Part shown: positions 1 through 22,796 of the stretch, in pieces
Layout: the number at the start of each line of letters is the position of its first letter
How positions within the stretch are numbered: position 1 is the stretch's first letter
Assembly (NCBI GenBank): GCA_963693305.1
Contig: OY855903.1
Coordinates: forward strand, 30,268,598-30,332,597
Source: Meandrina meandrites
Taxonomy: Eukaryota; Cnidaria; Anthozoa; Scleractinia; Meandrinidae
Direction of reading: 5' to 3'
DNA length: 64,000 bases
The notes under the pieces: generated by a model
Database searches by the model: none
What the model saw: the letters and a program-made list of their open reading frames with translations, nothing else
Told to the model about the DNA's origin: nothing
Program-made: the position numbers and the translations under genes

Positions 1-13383
<13,383 letters not shown>

Positions 13384-15480
13384 TGCTATGGAACATAACA
13401 TTTAATAATTTGTACAACAACATCGTAGTTAGAATGTAAAGGTTGTAGTTTTGCAAACATTTGTGCAGTTAAAATTAATGACGGCATTTCAATTTGTATA
13501 TTACTAATTTTTTGTTAAGAACTTTGATGCAGTGTGATGAGTAATATGATAGTGGAGTGGAGTACAATTCACGGAGTAATGGGGCAAGCAATTTTAAAAG
13601 CGGCAAAGTGCGAAATGCAACGCTCATTCAGTAATGAGCATAATTAAGTAGAGATATATGATGTGAAGTACTTTTTATTAGCAATTCATCACGATTAGGA
13701 AGCTTTCATGCGAGCCAGCAGTGGTGGACCTATCAGTTGTGCTGCTGCAAGCTGGCATTTTGATTACTAGACACTATACGTGCTGCAGGGAACCAACCAG
13801 AAGAGAGTATTTTGGTTACCTGGTTATCCTTGAGATAGATACTAGCCTACATAACAGATGCAGTGATCCAGATGCAGTGTGGCCCGTCCCACACTGCTTT
13901 ATTACATTGTCTTTCTTGTCCAATTGTGCCAGCTATACAGGCCGCAAGTACAAAACAGAATGCTGTCACAATGTGAATTAAATTTCTGTACTTAATAAAA
14001 ACTAGTCTTATAAATCGTAATTTGATCTGGGTATACTAGGCAACATTTTAATTTGTATTTTGACAATCTTTTTTTTAATAATGGAGTAACAACTCTGTCA
14101 AACATTGTTGTCATGTGAATAAAAGAGAATTCAGTAAACAGTAAGCAAGGTAAAAATAGATTGAATTGACATTGAATTAGTGACATTGGCTGGGTATCTT
14201 TAACTAGCATTGCCTGTGGGTTTCTTCACATCAAGTCTTTTGTAAAATATTACAAATAAAATGTGTCATGATTTGGAAATAAATGCTACGAGTGCAAATT
14301 AAGATTGTTAAGGAACAACTTCTTCACTGCATAGTCGCATAAGGGTAGCATGAGCTGTTCACCATTTGGCCCCATTCTTCATAGCTTTCATCTTAATATA
14401 CTAAGAACTACTGTCCATGGAAAAGCATACCTGTAACTAAGTATTTTAATTCAACTTCTTAAGGATATGACTACATATAGTACACCTAGTTACAATGATT
14501 AATAAAATGTTGTATCGTTTCTTTAGAAAACTAGTAACAATTTTTTTTAATCATTTTTGTATGGTGCGAAGTGTGAAAATACTATATTTTCGGCATTCTC
14601 TTATAAAATCCTTTAATTCTGCAAAATGCCCGATAAAATCATTACGAGACAACTTTTTGCAAAGTTGAAAACAATATCTACGGGGCGGTTTTCAGAGCCA
14701 CCTTAAATTTACGAAAATTTAAGGTGGCTTTGAAACCGCGAGGAAGAATTTTTTTTTGTTTGCAACAAGCTGACCGTTATTCAATATTAAAACATGGCGA
14801 CTATCGTGCTTTTTTGTTTTGGATTCGATGTGAACTATTTACCCAGTGGGGGCTACTATCCAGTCAGGAGAACGCTCGTAACCACAATGTCGTGTTCTTC
14901 AAATATCGGAGAGATAATCTTTAGCAACATCAAAAATTATCGAGATCCATTACAAATAGAAATATCTAGCGAAAAATATAAAGTTAGCTCTTTCCGTGTT
15001 TAATTGTTAAGTAAACATACTAGCTATAGTCTGAGAAAGAACAAAATTCCCACAATGAGAGCGCTTGCATGCACAAAGACACGATACCTTCAAGTATGTC
15101 GTGTTATCCTTCCGTGATCTGGAAACGAAACACTATTTCTTTTTTAAGTAGCTCCTTGTTGAGTTAGAAGCACTTAATGGGAAAATTTAGGGTGTTTTAA
15201 CAGGTTAACCTATTGCTATGGCAACCAATGTCGTGACGACATATCGGATATCGGATATTTATTTTATATCACTATATCGAGAATTGATTAGTATGCGAAT
15301 GCTTGCAACCCTGCAAAGTTTGGTGCTTGTATCAAAAATCGCACAATTCAGGAGCTGAGCCGCCGGACTTACCTACATGTCCTTTAAAGATGCAAAAACC
15401 AACTTAATTTCAATGTTGGTACAATAATGTTCGACAAGTTTACGTAATTTCTTTTGCGCTTCAGTAGTGAAGAAGCCTGC
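13384..15480. other. 3' UTR and intergenic stretch after the WWP1-class gene
   Basis: The 3' UTR presumably runs to the AATAAA at 13994-13999 or to a later one near 14250. Beyond that I see only pieces of a palindromic repeat: its centre CCACCTTAAATTTACG/AAAATTTAAGGTGG at 14653-14741, and a further fragment at about 15145-15228. No gene recognised. The frames at 13721-13981 and 14724-15003 have no domain. Confidence 0.5.
13994..13999 (+). terminator. Candidate poly(A) signal AATAAA of the WWP1-class gene
   Basis: First canonical AATAAA after the stop codon at 13381-13383, about 610 bp downstream. Another lies near 14250. Which one is used cannot be told from sequence. Confidence 0.4.
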
Positions 15481-15890
15481 ATAAGGTAACTTAATAAGGT
15501 TAGCCTAAACGGGGGCAATGGGTGAGCATAGATACACCATCTACCTGGTCATAAAAAGAACCTTTTAAACAAAAATGCGTTTGCGCAGTGGCAAAACGAA
15601 AAAGGGTTCTACCATTCTCGTTCCCAGAGCCCTCCATTTCTTTTGGTCACGTGGTCGGCGAAACTCGAGATGTCATTTAAAAACGCGTGGCCCTGGGAAT
15701 GAGGATGGGGTTCTACCCTCCTTTATGTACTTTACTGCAAGATCAATGCATTCATCTACAACTATATTCGTAAATAAACTTTCAACGCCAAATGAAACCA
15801 CAAATGTACCTAATCGATATACTTTGGATTTCATTAGCAAGAGTAAAACTGTCCTGAGTACAGTAATGAGATGGGATGTGGAGAGCATAA
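15480..15890 (-). pseudogene. Penelope-like element reverse-transcriptase fragment, split by a MITE
   Basis: On the minus strand 15888-15720 reads FVVSFGVESLFTNIVVDECI, the SFDVxSLFTNIP motif of Penelope-like reverse transcriptases. Left of the inserted MITE (15613-15707) the strand continues FFFYDQVDGVSM, matching the FYxQxDGVAMGSP block that follows it in intact elements, then degrades (HCPRLG in place of SPLAP). Substitutions at conserved positions (FGVES, NIVVDE) and the insertion show it is dead. Confidence 0.65.
15613..15707. mobile_element. 95-bp MITE with 9-bp target duplication
   Basis: The ends CATTCTCGTTCCCAGAGCC and (complement) CATCCTCATTCCCAGGGCC match at 16 of 19 positions. 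The element is flanked by the exact direct repeat GGGTTCTAC at 15604-15612 and 15708-15716. It interrupts the Penelope-like fragment. A 9-bp duplication would suit a Mutator-like transposase; that assignment is inference. Confidence 0.75.
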
Positions 15891-16048
15891 ATACTTAGCT
15901 AGTTCATGATTAAAAACATGAAACAAACAGCGGTAATAAACATTGTGAAAAATCGCATTTTACTAACTTGACGTTTCGTATGCTATGCATACTATTATAT
16001 ATTGTTATGAAAAGGGTCTGGAACCTAGACTGAGACAATTGATCTACA

Positions 16049-19000
16049 TCATTCATCATTGTAACCATAACCCTAGGTGGGTATAGGGCCGGACACTCTT
16101 CCCCGCCATGCCGCACGGTCCAGAGCAGCCGCCGCCGCCTCACTCCACGAACCGAACCCCAAAGCTGCTCTCTCCCTCTCGGCCGTTCTGCGCCAAGTCT
16201 CCTTGGGTCTGCCACGACTTCGCCTTCCCTCCGGGGCCCATGTTAATGCCGTCTTGGGATGTTTGCTTGGATCCATTCTGAGGATGTGGCCGATGAACTT
16301 CCATCGCCGCCGGAAGATTTGCTCACTGATGGTGCTGATGTGTTAGCGCGGTTTCGAATCTCCTCGTTTGATGTTTTCATAGGCCAATAGATCTTCATAA
16401 TCCTTCTCAGACTTTTATGCAGAAATACGTCCAGCTTGGTCGCATCTAGTTTAATCATACGCCAAGTTTCACATCCGTATAACAGGACAGCTACAACATT
16501 GGACTTAAAGATCTTCAGCTTAGTTCTCAATTTCAGCTGGCTGCTCTTCAATGTGTTTCTAAGCCTGCTAAATGCTGCTCTGGCTTTTCCAAGTCTGCTT
16601 TTGATGTCTTCGTCTGAACCCCCTTCCTGGGTCACTGTTCCTCCTAGATAAACAAATGTCGACACTGTTTCTAGCTCTTCTCCATTGACCTGTACCTGTC
16701 TGCCTGCGGGGTTGTTCCAGCTCATCATCATGGTCTTTGCTGTATTGATTCTGAGGCCTGTCATTTTTGCATATCGTCCCAGGTTGCTGACTTTAGTCTG
16801 GATATGCCTTCCACTGCTTGAGATCAGGGCTAGGTCGTCGGCAAAATCAAGGTCTTCTAGGGAGTTATTGAACTTCCATCTGATGCCTGTGTTCCCATGT
16901 TTGGTGGTCTTCCTCATAACCCAGTCCACAACAAGCAGGAAAAGAAACCCAGACATACAGCAACCCTGTTTAACACCGGTCTTGATCTCGAACCAATCAT
17001 ACACACCTGACCCATCAATTACCGCGCACTCACTTCCACTGTACATCACTTTCACCATCTTCACAATCTTCTCAGGGATGCTGTAACTTCTCATAATCCT
17101 CCAGAGTACAGAGCGATCTACAGAATCAAATGCCTTCTCGAAGTCAACAAAGCACATATAAAGGTTGGCATTCCATTCAATACACTGTTCAATGATATTC
17201 CGCAGTATAAATATTTGCTCCGTTGTACCGCGGCCCTTTCTGAAGCCTGCCTGTTCTTGACGCAGTTTATCATCAATTCCATCCCGTATTCGTGTGATTA
17301 TGATTCTGCCCGAAACTTTTGCCGCAACCACCATAAGCGTTACGCCCCTCCAATTGTTGCATTCGGTTAAATCGCCTTTCTTTGGAAGTTTCACTATCAA
17401 TCCCCGCTGCCAGTCCTCCGGTATTTGTTCTTGCTCCCACACCCTATGCAAGAGGTGATATAAGACATCCACGGATGTCTCTAAGTCTGCCTTTAGAATC
17501 TCAACGGTCAGACTATCAACTCCCCCAGCCGTTCCGTTCTTCATGTCTTTGAGAGCTGCGCAGATTTCAGCCTTTGTTGGTGCATCAACATCAATTTCCG
17601 ATTCAGGAATCCCGTCATCCTCATCAAATTCTACTGTATCTTCAGGTGCTGGACGATTCAAAACTTCAAGGAAATGTTCCTTCCATCGTTTTTGAATTTC
17701 ATCTTGTTTTGTCAGCAGCACTCCATCTTTGCTCTTTATCATGTCTATGGTCTTTCCCTTCTTAGTTGACAGTTTTCTGGTAACATCATAAACTGTTTTG
17801 AGGTGGCCCTGCTCTGCGGCTTTCTGTGCTTCCTCAGCGACCTTCTCTGCCCAGTCATTCTTGTCTTTCTTTAGTTGTCTCTTCACCTCCTTGTTTTTGG
17901 CTGAATATGCGTTTCTTAGCTGTTCCCTAACCCTTTCTGACCTGGTGGAATCCATTTTCCTTTTCAACTCTCTCCTGTTGTCTATTTCCTTCCAACTTTC
18001 AGCACTAATCCATGGTTTGTTTGACCTTGACCGAAACCCCAGAACCTTTTCAGCTGTCTTTTGGTACGTTTCCTTGATCTTTGTCCAGTCATTTTCCAGA
18101 TCTTGGACTTGAGCCTGATCATCACTGTTGTTTGCCTCATCATCTGCCAGGCAGCTGAATCTGTTTCGAAGCTCGATTTTAAATTTCTGAGCCACCTCGG
18201 GCACTTTGAGCTTGGCGGTGTTGAACTTCTTTAATGCGTTTGTTTTCTTCTCTGCTCTGCACAGCCGCAGCTGTTATAGGCTCTGCCACCAAGTCGGCTG
18301 TCGCATGTCCTCGTCATAACCCTGGTAATGCAGTTGTACTGCAGCTGAGTGACAACGGCAAAAGGCGGGTATCTGGCGCCTTTCAAATAACGGGATATTG
18401 TGGCTAAGGGAAGGACACCCTGACAGAAAACCCTGGTCCCCCAGGTTGGGGGTTGGGCATGGGGCCAATCCCCCCATCCCGTAAAAATTACCGAGTACGG
18501 AAACCGGAAATTCTAATAAGCAATGTTACATGGGGAGTAGCACAACCACTTGCCTGACTCCAAACGATGATTATATCACATGGGAGGATGGGTTAATGAC
18601 GGGAACAGGTGTAAGCCGAAAGGAAGCCTGTTCACTGAGGGAGTCGTTGGCTACACCCAAGTCTATTATGAAGATAGGAACGTGGAACGTCAGAACGATG
18701 TACCGAATAGGAAAAACTGCAGTTGTAGCAAGAGAGATGAGGAAATATGACATTGATGTACTGGGAATCAGTGAGTGCAGATGGGCTGGTTTTGGGCGAA
18801 TGAGGACGCAAACAAGCGAAACGTTGCTGTACTCGGGAAGGGACGATGATGCACACCTGAGCGGTGTCGCCATGTTGTTAAGTAGGAAGGCAGCCAACTG
18901 TTTAATTTCTTGGTCACCTGTGAATGATCGAATTATCACGGCACGGTTCAACTCACGTTGTATTAGAACTAGCATCGTTCAAGTGTATGCCCTAACAAGC

Positions 19001-19400
19001 GATGCTGATGAAGAGGCAAAAGATGTCTTCTATGAACAGGTGCAAAACGTCCTTGACAAAATCCCAAAACATGATATAGTGATCCTGATGGGGGATTGGA
19101 ATGCGAAGGTTGGGGATAAACAAGACAGGGAAGAAGGAGTGGTGGGCCGACATGGACTGCATGGGGAAAGGTCAGAGAATGGGGAGCGCTTCGTCGAACT
19201 GTGTGCAAACAACAATATGGTCATCACAACAACTTTGTTTCCACACAAGGATATCCATAAACATACATGGGTATCACCAGACACTCGCACCAAGAACCAG
19301 ATCGATCATGTGGCTGTCTGTGGAAAGTTTAAAAGATCAGTGCTAGACACCCGTGCATTTAGGGGGGCCGATGCCAACATTGATCACCACTTAGTCATCG
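16049..19400 (-). mobile_element. RTE-like LINE with 5' inversion (twin priming)
   Basis: A single exact 13-bp direct repeat, CAATTGATCTACA, flanks the whole block at 16036-16048 and 19401-19413. Inside, the reverse-transcriptase part reads on the minus strand (18280 down to 16073), followed by a short tail ATGATGAATGA. The endonuclease part reads on the plus strand (18530-19400), preceded by 5' UTR from about 18285. In an intact element both lie on one strand with the endonuclease first. Here the 5' half is inverted with its own 5' end against the start of the RT half, which is the product expected of twin priming. The two break points lie close together in the ORF, so little coding sequence was lost. 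The insertion sits between the WWP1-class gene and PYROXD1. Confidence 0.85.
16073..18280 (-). pseudogene. LINE reverse transcriptase domain, one frameshift near its C-terminus
   Basis: The frame 18204-16243 carries canonical non-LTR RT blocks: QAGFRKGRGTTEQIF, FVDFEKAFDSVD, GVKQGCCMSGFLF, the catalytic FADDLALI, and FVYLGGTV. Reading is open upstream of its first Met to about 18275, where the inversion junction lies. Near 16360 a frameshift moves the conserved C-terminus (FRRRWKFIGHILRMDPSKH, then EGRRSRGRPKETWRRT) into another frame, which runs to a stop at about 16073. The original product copied element RNA at the nicked target. The family is RTE-like, judged by the endonuclease partner and the short 3' tail. 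Confidence 0.85.
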
Positions 19401-19420
19401 CAATTGATCTACAGCAGTAA
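18530..19420 (+). pseudogene. LINE apurinic-like endonuclease domain (inverted 5' half)
   Basis: A 296-codon open frame begins after LINE 5' UTR. It shows the AP-endonuclease fold signatures IGTWNVRTM, LGISECRW, MGDWNAKVG, NQIDHVAV and the terminal DHHLV. Such domains are often annotated as craniofacial development protein 2-like because of BovB/RTE similarity. True element sequence ends at 19400; the last few codons before the stop at 19418-19420 come from the target-site duplication and flanking DNA. Without the RT half in line it cannot support retrotransposition. Confidence 0.85.
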
Positions 19421-19747
19421 CTTAATATTATCGCTTAGGTTAATAGAGCAACAAAATGATCCCATTTGATGTTATGGCCCGTGTGTTTCATTCATGATCA
19501 GACTAATCACGTTTCGACCTAATGTGAACACAAGTATAACACGTTGTTTTCTATTTTCCTTTTTAATGGTTGCAATTGGTTGTATGTAACCTTCCTCGCA
19601 TTCGTAAACAATCTAGTGCCTTGGTTTATTTGTACAGGCATTTTTTCAACTTGTTTCACAGCATTGAACCTTGACGAAATACATGAAAAAGTGTCAAAAG
19701 CTTTACATTTGTAGGTGTCAAACGATCTGAATCATACCTCGACTCAA
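19401..19747. other. Right target duplication and PYROXD1 3' flank
   Basis: CAATTGATCTACA at 19401-19413 is the right copy of the LINE target duplication. The rest is the 3' UTR side of PYROXD1 on the minus strand, with the complement of AATAAA at 19625-19630. No other feature seen. Confidence 0.6.
19625..19630 (-). terminator. Candidate poly(A) signal of PYROXD1
   Basis: Minus-strand AATAAA about 118 bp downstream of the PYROXD1 stop codon, followed by T/GT-rich sequence on that strand. It is the nearest canonical signal. Confidence 0.5.
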
Positions 19748-21761
19748 TCAGTCAAAGTAATCTTCAATATCGATGTCAGGATCAAGCAAAAGATCTTTTA
19801 TTGCAGTTAAATCCATTTGATTCAAAATTAAGTTCTCAAAGGTCTCTTCCAGATCCGTTTCACCAATAAGTACAGCTCCACACAATCTGCCTCTATGCAA
19901 GACAACTTTAACATATTCACTTCCTTTTGTACATCTTACAAGTAGTTCATAATCATCTCCCAAGCCTTGAGCATTGAATTTTCCCAGTAAAATGACTTTG
20001 TATCCAAAGAACTGGGTCACATGTGTAAACAACTCAAAACAGAAGTCCAGAGATATTTTCTCATTTGAAAAATGTGCAAGCATGCACTTTGCTGCAAACA
20101 CACCCATCTGCCGTGCTTGGCTCCACAATCTCATCTGAAACCAGTAAGGTGCCGGATCCCAGCAAGCAGTACAAACATCACCGGCACCATAAACATCCTC
20201 AATATTTGTTTGCATGTTTGAATTAACTGAAAGGCCACCGTCATCTGCAATATCAAATGGAGCACACGATATGAAAGGTTGGATACTTGGAATTACACCT
20301 GTTGCTGAAACTACAAGGTCACAGCCATATATTTTGTTGTTTGAAAGCTGAATGTACACTGGCCAGTCACATGATTCTGCAGCTGTACTGTCATTAGCCC
20401 AAGGAAGAGGTGACTCCTTCTGACCATACATTTTGAATTGTTCTGGTTCAAACAGCTGTTTTACTTCGCACTTGTATTCAACATGAACCTGCAGTCGATG
20501 TTTGTCTTGGTTGCTGCCGGTGCCACAAAGAGTAAGGTCCGAGCTCCAGTCTGGTCCCAGAGCCCCTCCACACATACTCGGAGTAGGGTTGCAAGAGGAA
20601 CTGATGTCTGCCAAAACAAAGAAATCCAAACAACCAAATAACTATTGTGCTACCATAAGAATAAGGCTTGGTAAATTTTTGTTGATAAGTTATAAACGAC
20701 TTTAAGTTCTAAGTGTTATGTCCCCCATCACTTTCAGACTAAAGCATTCGTTTCATATCACTAGTTACAAGCGGTCAGTTCCTTCCTGGTGTTGCTTAAA
20801 CAATGATGTCCTACATTTGAGCCAATCCATCTTACAGTGACAAAATAAATCAATTAAAAATACTTTCAATATATAGACAACAAAGGATTAATCTTAATGC
20901 TTTTTTTAGATTTTAAAGGTTTTTAATCAATGCTGTAATAATTGTGATTTTAAATTATTTAATTTTGATGCCATCATTTTTATTTCAGGACCTCCCTGAA
21001 AACCACATTAGTGAGTGGAGCCTCCTGTATAAAGATATTATTATTATTATTATTTATTAAATAATTTATATTACATTAATCAGAGTAACGTATTGTATAA
21101 GTTATTGTCGTACATCTTTTGCGATTGGTTCTGTTACTAAAAAGTACCTCTGTCAGTTATTCCATAATTAATAAAGAAAACTTTCTTTTTACACAAACAA
21201 GTAGAAATGCACTTAAAGTACCATTGTTCAAGTATAATAAATTTAAGAAACACTGTCATCTAAATGCCTGACAAATGGAAAGCAAAGTGTGGTTTCACTA
21301 GTAAAATAAGCCCTCATTTTGTCTTTCATAATTACACAATAACACAGTTAAAAAAAATAAAACTTTTCATTTTCCATTAGATGCAAAGTACCATATTTAA
21401 TTGACTAAGCACAATGGCACTCTTTAATTTTTTAGGTTTTGGCTGCAGTACTCATTCAAGGGTGGTGCTTATTTGAGGGCAGCACTCTTTAAAGAATCAT
21501 AGCATTTGTAAATGATAATAAGAAAACCAGAGTGAAAGCCACTTCAAACTGAAAAACATTGTAATCCAGGAGAATAGATATCCAGGCCTGGCTTAGACTG
21601 AGTTGTAGTGCACTTGCATTTTTAGTTTGGCTCCTGAAATGATGATGATTTGATTAACTGCTACATGTACATTGTTGTGAATGAATGCAATGCTTTTGGT
21701 GTTCTTTGCTCTAAATGTAGTGCTTAAGCAGGGGTGGCGCTTTATAAAGTAAGGCCTGTTC

Positions 21762-21799
<38 letters not shown>

Positions 21800-22759
21800 G
21801 TGTCATTTTGATTTAGGCACGGCAGTAGCACGCCGTTCATAACCATTCGGCTCGGCACGGCTGAATTAGGTTTGGAATGACTACTGAGCACGGAAGGCCT
21901 TGCCGTGCTGCACGGCAGTAGCACGACTTGGTTTCAAACGGCGTGCTATTGCCGCGCCGAACTCAATTCATCAATTAATTTAATGTATTTTGCATTATTT
22001 GCATACTATTACGCAAGCGCACAAATCAAAAACAGAAAAACAAAATGGCGTCGTGGCGCAAAGATTTACCCGATTTGCCCGAACACTTGGGAGAAGAGGA
22101 ATCCAACGATGACAATAACTCCACCGACGTTCACCAAGCCTTTTCAAGGAGATATTCACCTGCATCGTTCGACAGCTATTCTCCAGATAACGACAAAGAG
22201 CAAAGCGAATTTGACAAAGATCCAAGCAAATCCGATACAGGAGTCAGTGAAGTGGGCAGCTCGACGAAAAAGAATCGAAAAAAGAAGCGAAAGGGACAGA
22301 GAAGCGTATGGGAAGAGCGACATGTCAATGATTTAGTAGATGTGATCTGTAGTAGTGAGTACTATAAGAAAAAGTTGATTTTCACGAACACGAAAAATTC
22401 GAAGAACGCAGAAATATATGCTAATGTGCTAAAAGAAGTGGGCATAAGATATGAAGATGGTAGCTTCCCTTTCAATGTAGATCAGCTCAGAAACAAGTTC
22501 AAGAAATGCATATCTGAATGCAAAAAAATTGCATTGACTGTCAAGACCTTGACGGGCGTAAAAAGGATTCAAGACGAAAAACAGCTGGGAGCCTGGTTTA
22601 ATCAACTATTTCCACTGGTCCAAACAAGGGATTCGTGTAACTCTGACATGGCTGTAGAGTCTTCTTCATCACTATAGTTGGGTGGGGTGATACTGCTGGA
22701 TGGATGGTTTGTTTTGTCTTTTGCATTTAGCGCGACTGTATTAGGTTCGACATTTGAAA

Positions 22760-22796
<37 letters not shown>

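Noticed and set aside
18530..19420. Host gene similar to craniofacial development protein 2
   Set aside because: The frame is the endonuclease of an RTE-like LINE. It is bounded by a target-site duplication and lies beside the matching RT half. It is unrelated to the true CFDP1 gene nearby despite the similar name.
21905..22336. 143-aa frame overlapping the Myb-like ORF
   Set aside because: It is an alternative frame of the Myb/SANT-like coding sequence and ends midway through its conserved domain.
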